Positions 49,416-60,744 are shown, counted from the first letter of the stretch. The stretch is 64,000 nt of DNA from Trichomonas vaginalis G3 (GCF_026262505.1 NC_067205.1:9238001-9302000); one strand, 5' to 3'. Numbers and translations: made by a program. The notes: generated by a model from the sequence alone, not told the origin.

Positions 49416-52400
49416 TTATGTGAAGTAGGATCTGTTTACAAAACGGGAGGTATCAAATAAATTGGTTATTACATCCGAGGATTCACGTGCGACACTTAAC
49501 AAAAAATCATAATCCTTTTTCGTCAAATCGATTTTCCTAAACCTGCATTTTGATGCCTCACTCCATTCAACAACAAAGTCGGAAATAATTACAAGTAAAT
49601 CCATAAGATCTTTGCGCATTGGTTTCAGTATTTTTATTGCTGTATCTCTTAAATTGTCATAAACTCCCCTTGAAATATCATGATTTGTATTTTTACTGAA
49701 CTGTGAAGTAGCCATTTGGAATGCGGCATCATACAAATCAGAAAATACATAGCCTTTTTCTAAAATATACCTAACAAATTCGAAGAATTTACCGGGTAAA
49801 TTACTTTGTTTGGACTCAGACAAGTATTGTACTGATGGTAAAAATATTGAATTTAAATAACTGTATGCTTTTTCATTATTTCTATTTTTAATTAATTCTT
49901 GATATCTGAATTTTTCTATGATTTTTGCATAATTCTCAAGATTTTGACATTTTTGCACGGAAACTAGTAATATATTATATTGATTATCTGCGAATAATTG
50001 ATATTGCTGTCCAATTCCAACAGCAAATTTCGGATCTAATTGTATTAAACAATTTGCAAAATTTGCTAATTCATGTGCATTTGCCTTAATACCATTTGTA
50101 AGCATTCTTATAATTCTATCAAATCTATGACCAAGTAATTCAATGAAATCAAGCTTTTCTTTTCCTGATATTGTGTTAATTACAAATGAAAGTAAATTAA
50201 TTAAATCATTGAATACAGGTTCGGATGATAATTTGCTTGAATCATTCAATATGTTATCCAATACATTTCTATTTGTAACAAGCATAGTAAGAAAACTTCT
50301 GTTATCATTACGTAAAAAATCAGCTAAATAACTAGCAAGAGATATTTCATCAATAACCTTCCTAAGTGCACTAAATTTATTGATAGTGGAATTCTCCATT
50401 GCATACAAAATGTAGAGGGCTGTATCGGGGTGCAATGTTGGAGCTGTTGCACATTGTTGAAGGATTTCCATTGGAGTAATTGTGTGGGGGCATAGTGTTT
50501 GCTGAAAATCACTCATTTTTGTGTAGAATTTGAACACCATCTTCCAATATAACTGAAAAGCAACATTAATGTTGCTTTTTTGCTTGATAATATTGCTAAT
50601 TGCTCTGCAAACAGGGTATGAAATTTGATCATATGAAGAATAATCAGCTCTCTGAATAAAATCAAACAATGTATCTAAGTATCCATTTTTGAGGAACATA
50701 TTTGGTAAATTCCTTGCGAAACCATTGATTACAAATGGATTATTATCGTAATTATTATTTGCTAAATGATAAAACATATGCAATGAATTATCATCTAGAG
50801 CATAAAGGTCCAAAAGAATGTCAAACATATTGACGAAATTAGGAATTTTCATATTAACTAATTTCTCTCTCAGCTCTTGTTTGTTTTTGAATCTGAGGAT
50901 TAGTTGAGAAACTTTATTTTCATCATTGAGAGTGCAAATCTTTTCAATATCATCATGAACTTCTTCTGTTTCTGAATCTGATTTAACACTATTTAGAGAA
51001 ATAGTAATACTTTGTGGTTGCGAATTCTCTTCCATTGTATGCGGTTTATATTCATTTCTTCGCATTTCATTTGGTTTTCGTTCGGAGTTGCTTGATCTTG
51101 TAGACATTTCGGGAGGTTTCTTTTCTTCGTTATCATCATCATCTGAAGATTTCTCATCCCATCTTCTATGTCTGTGTCCTTTTCTTTGTGGTTTTTCGCT
51201 ACTGTCGGACTGTTTGTTTGTTTCAGAGGATTTTTTAAACAATCTGACATTTCCTTCTTGATCTTTTTCTTTTTCAACTGATTCTGGAACATTGTTTTCT
51301 TGGTGTTGCATTTCTTGAACAGCATTAGAATCGATGGCTTCTTCGCCAATAAAATTCTTGTTATTATTGAATTTTGCAATAAATTCTTTGAATTCCTTTG
51401 AAGAAACTCTTTGAACTTGAGGAGGAAGATTCGTTGGTGAAGGCATCCACCAGCCTTTCCTGTAAATGGCTATAGAATCATATTTTGCTGTGTTTTCTGA
51501 CACTGTTTCTAAATCAGTCTCTTTGCAATTTATATTATGGAATCTCACCCAAAAATCGTCAAAATGAATAAAAGTGACAAATCGACCTTTTTTGCTGCAT
51601 GAAATTGCAGACAAATAATAGTCATTATTATTGATGCAAACAGTATCAATTACTTTCATTGTTTGATATTCAGACATTGTTATTATCAAATACTGTGGAA
51701 GTTCATTTGTAACATTAGAAATTGATGCGAATTTGTCCAATTTTCCATCAAGTTGAACCATCAATTTTGAATAATCATTAAAATCGACTTTGAACAAATT
51801 AAATGGATTGTTATATGTATTTTTGAACGATTTGTAAGCGATATGAAGGAAATCTTCATTTGAAGTTGATATGTTTTGGATCTTGTTGAGTATTTCTTCA
51901 TTATCTTGGTTGTTTTGATCCAAATTTTGGAAAAGATTTGCAATATAAGTTGGAAATCCATCAATTTTCTCTTCAAAGCTAAGTATCTTTTCTTTGAACT
52001 CAGGGATATAATAGAGCATTTGCATGAATGAAATCACATATTCATTGATGTTTTCTGCCTTGATTCCTTTCTTTTCAATTGGTGTTTCCTTACTAATCTT
52101 ATCAATCTTTGTATTAACACTATTTATTTCGCGCTTTGATAAATTATTTGTTATTTTGATGAGGAAATCGACGTATTCAAGACCAACGTTTGTGAATTTG
52201 TTCCTTGATAAGAATATTTCGAGGAACACTGATGAATATTCACTCATATCAATTGGCAAATGATTTGTGCATTTGATCAAAGAGTTAAGGAAAGAAGGAG
52301 TTGAAATCTCTTGGATGTTTTGGAGATTTGCTTCTATCAATTTTGTCATAATCTCAGACATATACTTTTTGTCTTCTACATTTTCAGCAATATATGGAAG

Positions 52401-53828
52401 AAGACGAATTGCAATTGAATCATTCTCAGTGATAGAATCTCCGAATTGTCCCAAAACAAATGAAGGTAAATCATCTATATCATTTTGAATAAATAACTCT
52501 TCAATTGCATCAAGAACTTTCTTTCTTTTCTCTGAAACAACAAATGAATTAAACCCATAAGAAGTAAGGATATTTGATGGGCATCCAATATCAATCAGTT
52601 TGAGTAGTTTGATGACAATTCTTTGGTTGTCATGTTTCTCTCCAATGAATGTCATGATTTTGTTGAATTTCTTGGAAACAATATCTCTTGATGGAACAAA
52701 ATATTGGAATAATTTCTCAAGAACGCATAAACAATAAAGAATGATGTTGTCATCATCAAAAATTCTATAAGATGATAAAACAAATTCAGCAATTTCGTAA
52801 TCATAATCAGAAGTGATCATTCCAAGTGCTCTGTCGCTTTGTTCTTCTAAGTTTTTCATAATAAAGTGAAGGAAATACAAAGAAAGCCACATGTTACTTC
52901 CATCAAGAATGTTCTTTTTGCCTTTGATGCGATTATCGATTTCTTCCATGCATTTTTCATATGTAGGAAGATTATTAAATATATAAAACATATCATATCC
53001 TTTCGGATCGTTAATTTGAATAAAATTGAAAAGTCTTTCAATGAAATCGAATTTTGGAATAAGATTATTATTTTCTGATGATTTTCCTTCATATAAAAAT
53101 CGATCAAATTTAGTTATCGGTTTCATAAATTTATGAATCTTGAAACCGTCAATTGATTTAACAACATCATATGGATATTGTTTTGTTTTAGCAGCTATGT
53201 ATGAAATAATGCTTAATCCTGAACATTCTTTTGGAAATCCAACAATTTCATCATTAATTTTGATTTTGTGCAAGAATTCATCTGGTAAACAACAATTTGG
53301 ATTGTTAATCATGAAGTATCCATATGTATGGTAAATAACCTCTGTTGCAAGAGAATATTGTTCATATTTGATACAAGAATTAATTATTTCATCAAATTTG
53401 TAGTTTTCGTAATAAATAGTTCTTAAAATGTTAGTCAGTATTTCTTTGTGATATATCTCTCTGTCAATTTTGGAATAAGGAATCAAAATAAGTAAATTTT
53501 CGAAATCTACATGCCTGGTTATTTTTAGTTTCTTGTTGTAACATCTGTCTAAGATAAATGCGGCGTTTTCTTTATCAGAATTTTCATACAAGAAATTATC
53601 AAGTATCTCGCTGAATGTAGTGATATTATCTATTCTATCCAATAGTTCAAATATCAATCCATTCACACACTCTTGTTTATTTCCATGCTGTTTGAGGATA
53701 TCTTTAAATGTTTTCACTGGTTTTCTACTTCTAACGATTTGATCAGCAATATTAGATACTTGATTGTTTTGCTCCTGGAGGTGGTCATCTTTCGGTATAT
53801 CTTTTGATTCTGATACATTTGAACTCAT
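49416..53828 (-). CDS. Large helical protein with a degenerate USP-like region
   Basis: A whole 1470-residue protein, mostly alpha-helical repeats. Around residues 735-815 the sequence looks like the C-terminal half of a ubiquitin-specific protease fold: LPQYLIITMSEYQ, then NNDYYLSAISCSKKGRFVTF, then IHFDDFWVRFHN. The Tyr-x-Leu-x-Ala-Ile strand and the Phe-Asp-Asp strand are present. The catalytic His (GHY) is replaced by Thr-Phe and no Cys box (NxGNxCY) is seen, so it would be inactive as a protease. Residues 890-1000 are charged and disordered; the last 450 residues are helical. It might be a ubiquitin-binding scaffold like the large USP9/34-type proteins; moderate doubt. Confidence 0.6.
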   Translation of the reverse strand: MSSNVSESKDIPKDDHLQEQNNQVSNIADQIVRSRKPVKTFKDILKQHGNKQECVNGLIFELLDRIDNITTFSEILDNFLYENSDKENAAFILDRCYNKKLKITRHVDFENLLILIPYSKIDREIYHKEILTNILRTIYYENYKFDEIINSCIKYEQYSLATEVIYHTYGYFMINNPNCCLPDEFLHKIKINDEIVGFPKECSGLSIISYIAAKTKQYPYDVVKSIDGFKIHKFMKPITKFDRFLYEGKSSENNNLIPKFDFIERLFNFIQINDPKGYDMFYIFNNLPTYEKCMEEIDNRIKGKKNILDGSNMWLSLYFLHFIMKNLEEQSDRALGMITSDYDYEIAEFVLSSYRIFDDDNIILYCLCVLEKLFQYFVPSRDIVSKKFNKIMTFIGEKHDNQRIVIKLLKLIDIGCPSNILTSYGFNSFVVSEKRKKVLDAIEELFIQNDIDDLPSFVLGQFGDSITENDSIAIRLLPYIAENVEDKKYMSEIMTKLIEANLQNIQEISTPSFLNSLIKCTNHLPIDMSEYSSVFLEIFLSRNKFTNVGLEYVDFLIKITNNLSKREINSVNTKIDKISKETPIEKKGIKAENINEYVISFMQMLYYIPEFKEKILSFEEKIDGFPTYIANLFQNLDQNNQDNEEILNKIQNISTSNEDFLHIAYKSFKNTYNNPFNLFKVDFNDYSKLMVQLDGKLDKFASISNVTNELPQYLIITMSEYQTMKVIDTVCINNNDYYLSAISCSKKGRFVTFIHFDDFWVRFHNINCKETDLETVSENTAKYDSIAIYRKGWWMPSPTNLPPQVQRVSSKEFKEFIAKFNNNKNFIGEEAIDSNAVQEMQHQENNVPESVEKEKDQEGNVRLFKKSSETNKQSDSSEKPQRKGHRHRRWDEKSSDDDDNEEKKPPEMSTRSSNSERKPNEMRRNEYKPHTMEENSQPQSITISLNSVKSDSETEEVHDDIEKICTLNDENKVSQLILRFKNKQELREKLVNMKIPNFVNMFDILLDLYALDDNSLHMFYHLANNNYDNNPFVINGFARNLPNMFLKNGYLDTLFDFIQRADYSSYDQISYPVCRAISNIIKQKSNINVAFQLYWKMVFKFYTKMSDFQQTLCPHTITPMEILQQCATAPTLHPDTALYILYAMENSTINKFSALRKVIDEISLASYLADFLRNDNRSFLTMLVTNRNVLDNILNDSSKLSSEPVFNDLINLLSFVINTISGKEKLDFIELLGHRFDRIIRMLTNGIKANAHELANFANCLIQLDPKFAVGIGQQYQLFADNQYNILLVSVQKCQNLENYAKIIEKFRYQELIKNRNNEKAYSYLNSIFLPSVQYLSESKQSNLPGKFFEFVRYILEKGYVFSDLYDAAFQMATSQFSKNTNHDISRGVYDNLRDTAIKILKPMRKDLMDLLVIISDFVVEWSEASKCRFRKIDLTKKDYDFLLSVARESSDVITNLFDTSRFVNRSYFT

Positions 53829-54053
53829 TATCTTTTTATGGGAAAAAAAATTGTTGGAAAAAAATATTGGAGAAATAAAAAATTATTCTTTGAGAAGTGG
53901 AAGAACTCTTTAAAAATCAATTTAACTATAAAACCCGAAAAAATAAGTTCCAAATCAAAACCTCAATCTCAATTTTAAAAATTTATTAACATCACATAGG
54001 ACAAACTATTCTCGCATTGTGAAAATTCATAAATTACTTATTTTTAATAAAAT
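53829..54053. other. Short spacer between the large helical protein and BspA remnant
   Basis: AT-rich, no gene or structure. Confidence 0.4.
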
Positions 54054-55277
54054 TTAAATTATATAAATCATGATAAATGGAGATATTTCGTTTAGAGGCA
54101 TCAACCGAGAGCAAAATAGTGGGTGTGAATTGTGTTTCATTGGTAAAGGAGGTCTAAGTGGTTGGCAAAGAGCATCTCGAATAATATTTTTATTCATAAA
54201 ATGTTCGTAGGGATAAAACTCAGATACGTGCACAGTACAATCATCAGGGAGTTGGAAATTAATATTGTTGGATCCGCAAAAGTAGACTTTATTAAATTGA
54301 ACTCGATTATCAATATTAAAATAAGAAGTTCTAGGCGGAATATATATAGTTTGCAATGCAGACTTTGAAAAGGCAGCATCTCCAATCGTAGTAATTGTAT
54401 CTGGCAAGATTAATGTCTTTAAACTACGACATTCATAAAACATTGCGTGGGGCAAAGAAGTAGCATATGCTGCACTTAAATCAATATATTCTACGTTATA
54501 ACATTCTCTAAATATCTCCATTTCAAATACTTTAATCGAATTATTTAAGATAAATTTAGAAAAAGTGCAACCTCGAAACGATTTTGCGCCAGAAAGTATT
54601 TTCACTGATGGTAATATATCAATAGTATAGCTTGATGGATAAATATATAATGTTTTGTAATCAGAACTGTATAATATTCCATTATGAACTTTGAAGAAAC
54701 GACTTTTTGAGATGATTTCGGTTAATTCGTTACATCCTGCAAATGATCGAGTTTCTATAATCTCTACATTCTCGGGTATTGTTATGTTCCTAAGATGGGT
54801 CATTAGAAATGTACCTAATGGAATTTTCTTTAATGAGATAGGTAACGCAACATTTTCTAGGTCTGAAACATAAAAAACATAATCTTCCAATAAATTTGAA
54901 GATTTTGTTCCAGAAAGATCTATATATTGAATTCTTGATAAATAAAATGCAAGATTTCTTATTACCTTTATCGAACTTGGAATGTTTATTGATCTAAGAA
55001 GAGATTGATAAAAGCAATATCCGCCAATTTCAACAATAGAATCAGGTAATGATATTTCGGTAATGCTGCATCCATAAAAACTTGAATTGCCCAATATTGT
55101 AACAAATTTTCCATTAATTAATTTAGGAATTGTTAATTTACCATTAAATGAGGGATTAATTGCACATTGAGTTCCATCTCCAATTTGAACAGATTCTGAT
55201 GATAAATCAATGTATTGAATTGGAGTTTCGCTGCCTTCATATTTCAGCGATATTGACTTTGCTTTTTCGAAAAATGA
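54054..55277 (-). pseudogene. BspA-like leucine-rich-repeat gene, 5' end lost at the second Polinton
   Basis: The open frame runs leftward from 55277 to 54054 with about 14 LRR_5 repeats of the BspA type (ITEISLPDSIVEIGGYCFYQ, then LRSINIPSSIKVIRNLAF, YNVEYIDLSAAYATSLP). There is no ATG upstream of residues such as YIDLSSESVQIGDGTQ; a stop lies at 55278-55280 and sequence of a different character begins at once. The gene therefore lacks its signal peptide and first repeats. Trichomonad BspA proteins are surface or secreted proteins in host and bacterial contact. The C terminus (SPFIMIYII) has no clear membrane helix. Confidence 0.8.
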
Positions 55278-55332
55278 TTAAATTCAGCTGGAAAGATTTA
55301 TCCTTAGCTTATGTAAAAAAAAAAAAGGTATT

Positions 55333-55365
55333 GGGGCTTCCAGGCGCGTTGCGCCCTCTAGCCCC
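55333..55365. repeat. Nested GC-rich hairpin near the left end of element 2
   Basis: GGGGCT (55333-55338) pairs with AGCCCC (55360-55365), enclosing GGCGCGTTGCGCC (55343-55355). It is the same double-stem style as the modules in element 1 and in the host spacer at 37389-37604. Confidence 0.85.
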
Positions 55366-55397
55366 GAAGATGTTTAGTATAAAACCGCTTTTTAACT

Positions 55398-55404
55398 TCA
55401 CTTA
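55398..55404 (+). promoter_or_regulatory. Initiator-like TCACTTA before the first gene of element 2
   Basis: TCACTTA fits the host TCAYWWW initiator and lies directly upstream of the ATG at 55407, so this gene may use host-type transcription start signals. Confidence 0.5.
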
Positions 55405-55406
55405 AA

Positions 55407-57905
55407 ATGCCACGTAAGCTACGTAAGAATATACGTAAGAGGAAGAGAGCATTGAAACATCCAATAGTAAGACTAACACCACAACAACAGTTGCAACAAC
55501 AAATGCTGAATGACCCCACTATGTTGCAACAAATGTCAAGCAATCCTATGCTTTTAAACCGAGTTCTTGGTGCACAGAGTGGAGGTTTAAGAGCGGCACT
55601 TTTAGCGAAAATGGCAGGCTATGGTGGAGCTGCAGACGGAACAGCCTATAACCCTCAAAGTCAAATGAATTTGAGTTCACTCAAAAATCAAATAACAGAT
55701 GTCAAAAAGTCAAACATAGACATACAGAAGCAAATAAGTGAAAACGAAAAGAAACTAGAATATGACAGACACACAAAGAAACTCAATGAGTTAAACGTAG
55801 AGAAAAAGAAGAAAGAAGAACAACTGAAAGAACTAAGTACAGAGGAATATGCGAAAAAAGTGTCAGAAAAAGCAGCAGAAGTAGCAAAAATGGAACAAGA
55901 TGTTGTAAATTTGAAAAACCATACTACTCGATATAAAGTACTGAAAGATGAAGAGATAAAACAAAAAGCCCTGAAGACATATATGGATAGCGATGAGTAT
56001 AAAAAAGAAGTTGAAGCAAATGTAAAGGCAGAAAAACTTTTACAGTTGCAAAACCAAACCGTACAGTATGAAAACTTAGCACAAGAAAGTAAAAATAACG
56101 ACGCAGCCATGCAAAAGGCAATGAAAAGCGCAGAATATATAAAAGCTAACAATGACTGGTTAGATGCCCAAGCCAACGCCAAAGCAGCCCAGCTTATAGG
56201 GTCAATAAGGACAAAAATACAAGCGGATGAAGACAGTTCAAATGAAGCTTTAACAAATGCTGACTTTAAGAACGCCTTCGAAGCTCTTCATAGTAAGGTG
56301 AAACAAGTGAACGACTTCTCATCTGGAAAGAAACTGAAGTCTGAAGGTTTCGACAAAGAGTTAAAAGAAGTAGCACAAAATATGACGAAAATAACAGATG
56401 CAGCAACGAGACAGGCAGTTCAAAGTGCCTATGACGCCGTTAGAGCAACTGTTGTGAAAAGTCAAGAAAAAGAGTTACAACAGACCAAAACAGACCTAGT
56501 AAATGCTTTCTTAAAAACGAAAAGTCAGGTAGGACATTACGCTGCAGATGGAACATATGTGCCAGCTGGTGGAACTTATATACCAGCTGGTGGAACTTAT
56601 ATACTAGCTAGTGGAACTTATATACCACCAAACCCTCCAAGAGAAGCACCTGCACCAGGACTACCTAACACATTTACATCGTCACATGGACACAGACACA
56701 GGCATGCACCAAAACCAGCACAACAACCACCTCCACAACCAGCACAACAACCAACAGTTCAAAACCCTGCACAACAACAACCACAAACAGCACAGCAACC
56801 AGCACAACAACCAGCACAACAACCACCTCCACAACCAGCACAGCAACCTCCACAACCAGCACAACAACCACAAACAGAGCAAGGACATAAAAGAAGTAGA
56901 GAACAAGGAAACCAAGAATTCTTAAAAAGGCTTAAGGAAGAGTGTGGTTACCCAGATAGTATTGACTTTAGTGACAGATATAAAGAAGCTATTAGAAAGT
57001 TCAAGGATGGAAATACTGACCCGGACCTATTTAGCTTTATGGCTCAGCACCAAAACGGATATAAATTCAAACCTGGAAAATACAAGCTCGCTAAGGGATA
57101 TGATTTAATAGCATATCATCCAAATGACATGAACGAATTTACTCCGAGATATTTGATGTCAGAGCTAAATGACAATTCAACTCCCGTCATGAAACGCGTA
57201 AAAAATAGAGACGGAACGAAAGAAGAAAGGTTTATGAGTCCGGATGACTTAGATAGGGAAATTGTTGAAAACGGTCTCGGAATATATGAAATGCCAGCAG
57301 ATGAGGTACAAGAAACTCCACAGGAAGAAGTTCAGATACAACCAGACATGGAAGAAATAGTTCAGCAACAACAGCTAGAAGAGCCTGAAGGAAACGAACA
57401 AGTCACTCCTTTGGAAACTAACTTCACAGAACTAGATGAAGATTTGGAACAGCCGAAAAATCTTGACCCTCAACAAGAGTATGCGGAGAATATGGAATAT
57501 TTCCAAGAGTCTAAAAAAAATTCGGCTGACATAGTAGAAGAATATCGAAAAATGTTTGCCGACATACAAAAGACTCCAACACAAGATGAAAATATTCAGC
57601 ATAGAATGGAAGCACTGAAAGAAAATGTACACAAATACAACAACCCTTTTTACTTACGAGCATTTAACGTTCAATCTTTGGATGAACTCGGTGAAAATAA
57701 AAGGTTAAATTTCAACAAAACATATAGAAATGAAACATTGTTTAAAGTTCATTCAGAACCTAACCAAGATGGAAACAAACCTACTTTTGTTTCTGCAGAC
57801 GATGGAACTACAATGAGATGGGGTCATAAAGCTAATCCGGATAGGTGGTTCATAAACTTACAACCACAATTCCAAGAAGTTGTAGACGCAATGGAAGAAT
57901 GGTGA
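55407..57905 (+). CDS. Coiled-coil and Pro/Gln-rich protein of element 2, 832 residues
   Basis: It starts MPRKLRKNIRKRKRALKHP, a highly basic segment that could bind DNA or serve as a nuclear signal. Residues 90-370 are long coiled coils (LSSLKNQITDVKKSNIDIQK, EKKLEYDRHTKKLNELNVEK). Residues about 375-410 hold four copies of a GTY(I/V)PAG-type unit, followed by a PAQQP-rich low-complexity region (425-490). The C-terminal 340 residues are charged, with a last domain ending HKANPDRWFINLQPQFQEVV. It is probably a large internal virion or core protein; no family is recognised. It is one long open frame, followed directly by related coding sequence. Confidence 0.6.
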   Translation: MPRKLRKNIRKRKRALKHPIVRLTPQQQLQQQMLNDPTMLQQMSSNPMLLNRVLGAQSGGLRAALLAKMAGYGGAADGTAYNPQSQMNLSSLKNQITDVKKSNIDIQKQISENEKKLEYDRHTKKLNELNVEKKKKEEQLKELSTEEYAKKVSEKAAEVAKMEQDVVNLKNHTTRYKVLKDEEIKQKALKTYMDSDEYKKEVEANVKAEKLLQLQNQTVQYENLAQESKNNDAAMQKAMKSAEYIKANNDWLDAQANAKAAQLIGSIRTKIQADEDSSNEALTNADFKNAFEALHSKVKQVNDFSSGKKLKSEGFDKELKEVAQNMTKITDAATRQAVQSAYDAVRATVVKSQEKELQQTKTDLVNAFLKTKSQVGHYAADGTYVPAGGTYIPAGGTYILASGTYIPPNPPREAPAPGLPNTFTSSHGHRHRHAPKPAQQPPPQPAQQPTVQNPAQQQPQTAQQPAQQPAQQPPPQPAQQPPQPAQQPQTEQGHKRSREQGNQEFLKRLKEECGYPDSIDFSDRYKEAIRKFKDGNTDPDLFSFMAQHQNGYKFKPGKYKLAKGYDLIAYHPNDMNEFTPRYLMSELNDNSTPVMKRVKNRDGTKEERFMSPDDLDREIVENGLGIYEMPADEVQETPQEEVQIQPDMEEIVQQQQLEEPEGNEQVTPLETNFTELDEDLEQPKNLDPQQEYAENMEYFQESKKNSADIVEEYRKMFADIQKTPTQDENIQHRMEALKENVHKYNNPFYLRAFNVQSLDELGENKRLNFNKTYRNETLFKVHSEPNQDGNKPTFVSADDGTTMRWGHKANPDRWFINLQPQFQEVVDAMEEW

Positions 57906-58792
57906 ACAGATATAGCTGGTATTTTAAGCGCGGCTTTAATGCCATTGAAAGATATGAAACATGCAGATATTTTGGACCAGTATGAAATGAACATGGCTGA
58001 TGGAAATATAACACCTGACGTTCTAGAACATTTATCTCAAAGAACTACACAGAACCATAGAGATGGTATATTTGGTGAAGAGTTTAGAAAGAAGTTAGGG
58101 AGAGAGAAGGAAGAGAACCTATTGTACATGACCTTGCAAATGAAAGTTTGCAAAATGTCATAAAAACTTACTTTGCAGACAATGAACTGAGAAGGGATGA
58201 ATATTTAAGAAAACTCAAATGGACAGTACCAAATGAAATGTTAGTATTGAAAAACATGTTCCTTGACAAAATAAAACCAACTACAGAAATAAACGACGCA
58301 AGACTGAAAGATTGGGTAAAAGCTTTCCCATTCACAAAAGATATAGTTGGTAACATGGAAAGAAAACCAGAATGGCTACAAAAACATATATTTGGAAACG
58401 AGCATATTCCATATGGACAGGCACTGTTTGAAGAGCTTGAACCGGAAACTCAGGAAAGAGTCATGCAAACAATAAGCGACGACTCAAATACAAACTATGA
58501 CAAACTCTTTCTAGGATATAGGTTACCTGAGATGGGCGACCAGAGCCCAAAGGCAAAAAGGACATGGAAAATTTGCAACATACTAGATGAACATGAGGCA
58601 AAGATGCAACAACTTGAAGCAGAGGGCAAGTTACCAAAGCGACACCAAAGAAGAAGAGTAGAACAAAGTGAAAGTAGTGAAGAAGTAACTTCATCTAGTG
58701 AAAGTAGTGGCAATGAAGGAAAAAGAAGAGTTAAAAACTCAGTCAGGAAGAAAGTAAAGCTTGGTCCACGTGGGTTCTATTATGACAAATAA
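57906..58792 (+). pseudogene. Element 2 coding stretch following the coiled-coil gene, broken
   Basis: The coding-like sequence continues after the previous gene with MPLKDMKHADILDQYEMNMA, then a helical part (RLKDWVKAFPFTKDIVGNME) and a basic, Ser/Glu-rich tail ending KKVKLGPRGFYYDK. It is broken about twice. The tail resembles a DNA-associated or nuclear-localised terminus. Whether it is a separate gene or a continuation of the preceding one cannot be settled here. Confidence 0.5.
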
Positions 58793-58824
58793 ATCCAACT
58801 ATTCTATATTTTTACCCATATGAA

Positions 58825-60431
58825 ATGTACGCCGCTCAGAATATAACGCCAACAGTTTTGGATGCCATGAACGGAAATGTTTCCGAATGGTATAACGAAT
58901 GCGACAATGCCATTAGAAGGTCAGAAATAGTTCCTGGAACTTACGAATATACAACTGCTGTTTCATATGGAAACGTAGGTGAGTTTGGAGAAGGTTCTTC
59001 AACAACAGTAGATATTGCTTGCGACAGGTTTCATATAATTTCTATTGACAACTCTTTCTTATACGTGGAACAAGACATTGAAATAAAACCTTCTGCCAAG
59101 TTGTCTGACAAGAAAGGTTGCAATGGAATTTTCTATGTCGGATACCAATATGCTCCAGAAGTTTTCATGGGATATAAGATATATTCTAACTCTGACTTAG
59201 TTCAAACAGTAACATGGGCAAACTATGAATGGTTCGCTTTGAGAAACTCAGTACAACCACAAGCTAGAGAACAAACAGACCAGTATGCAACTATTGAGAA
59301 AATAAGAAGACTTGACCCTAACGTTCCAGGAGTTTATGTTAACCTTTCTGGACAAACTGCAGCAGCAGTAACCAAAGTAAAATTGAAACTTAGAGTTCCT
59401 TTGTCATCTTTCCTCATCTTCAGGTTTTTAAGATACTTGCCAAACTGGGCAGGAAAAATTTCTATCGAACTTACTCCAAGCAAAAATAACTTAGCCATTG
59501 CACCAACGCAAGACCCATTCACTCTTACAGACGTAGAGGGAACAAATAAAACGTCATTCGCCGACTTTTGCAAAGACAAAGTTGACTTAGACTTTGGTTT
59601 CTCAAACCTCAACACTGAAGTAAACTACTACTTCAATGCTGCTGGAACTGCTTGGGACCCAGTTAAGTTCACATGCGAAAAGTTTGAATGCAAGAGAATA
59701 GAAAGCAGACTTGCAGTCTATATGTTGGACCCAGATATTTCAAATGCTTTAGCTGCCAAATATATTGCAGTTCCACTTATGTTCCCTATACACCAAATAT
59801 CTGTCAAAGACTTTGCAGGTGAAGTTGGAAACCAAAGTGCTGACCCAGGTGCAAGAACAGATATTGCCTTAACAACTGCAATGAAACATGCAGATACTAT
59901 GTTTGTACTGTTCAGACGAACTATAAATGACTATTCTTGTTTCTACAACCCCGGTATTAAATATCATATAAACATAGATGGCAAATACTATCCAAGAGAA
60001 GAATATTCTACAGTTGAGGATATGAGGTCATACAACTTGACATTAGATGCTATGAACTTTAACAACAACTTCACAACAACCATTAACCCTGAAATGCAAA
60101 GTTCTATTATGCCATATGTGAAAGTATGGACTCATACAGGAGTCAAAACACTCAATATACAAATGGAGACCGTTCAAACTTTTGGCTTGGCATTCCATTT
60201 GCTGACTCAGAAGACTTTATGGGTGGTATTTCAACTGTTGGTACAGTTCAAATACAATATACTGGTGACAGAGACGGTCCAGATGAATTGAAAGCAAAGA
60301 AGTTTACAAAACCAATAGCACTTTTCACGGAAGATGCTCTTTTGAAGATTCGTTCGATGAAACCTGCTGGGGCTCCTCAGATTGGTATAACGACAGCTTC
60401 CATCGAGCAGATTTTGGCAGCAGGTCAGTAA
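58825..60431 (+). pseudogene. Major capsid protein of element 2 (double-jelly-roll type), broken about once
   Basis: It begins MYAAQNITPTVLDAMNGNVS and is beta-rich throughout: FHIISIDNSFLYVEQDIEI, VKLKLRVPLSSFLIFRFLRY, then ALTTAMKHADTMFVLFR, YNPGIKYHINIDGKYYP and near the end LGIPFADSEDFMGG and VQIQYTGDRDG. The last set matches the order of motifs in the element 1 capsid region (VTDVVLAFPKNAM, NPMLRGLQVTIDSRNFP, IPVQRDGAGIFFDGL, VTVQVKA). Size over 500 codons and the first position of the virion block suit the Polinton capsid protein. Confidence 0.75.
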
Positions 60432-60744
60432 GTTGTTCTTGAACTGACTTCTCTCCGTCAAATATTGACAGTACGCCAGTTTTGATATAATATTGTATTA
60501 TAAACTTACCTTTAGAAATATCGGTCAGTTTTGTTGTTATATTTTTGTCTGCTTCAAGAACTTTCACCATCTCGGTTATACCAACTTTCTTTGCTTTATG
60601 AAAATATTTTGGTTCAGCAAAGACTGCTATTCTATAACATTTTCCATTGTTTGTGTAAAGAACTATTCTATCAATGAACTTGTATTGTTTGTGTGTGTAA
60701 ACTTTGTTTTGCTTCAATTCGAAGAGATACTCAAATACGTCCAT
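60325..60744 (-). CDS. 139-residue leftward protein of element 2
   Basis: It starts MDVFEYLFELKQNKVYTHKQ at 60744, the left arm of an 18-bp divergent promoter. A beta-rich part (YKFIDRIVLYTNNGKCYRIA, VFAEPKYFHKAKKVGITEMV) is followed by a polar C terminus. The 3' end overlaps the last codons of the capsid region on the other strand. It is reminiscent of the leftward 161-residue protein of element 1 (24496-24981), but the match is weak. No function is assigned. Confidence 0.5.
   Translation of the reverse strand: MDVFEYLFELKQNKVYTHKQYKFIDRIVLYTNNGKCYRIAVFAEPKYFHKAKKVGITEMVKVLEADKNITTKLTDISKGKFIIQYYIKTGVLSIFDGEKSVQEQLTDLLPKSARWKLSLYQSEEPQQVSSNESSKEHLP

Noticed and set aside
56611-56925. His/Gln- and Val/Leu-rich frames around the PAQQP region
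   Set aside because: They are out-of-frame and antisense readings of the low-complexity Pro/Gln tract of the coiled-coil gene.
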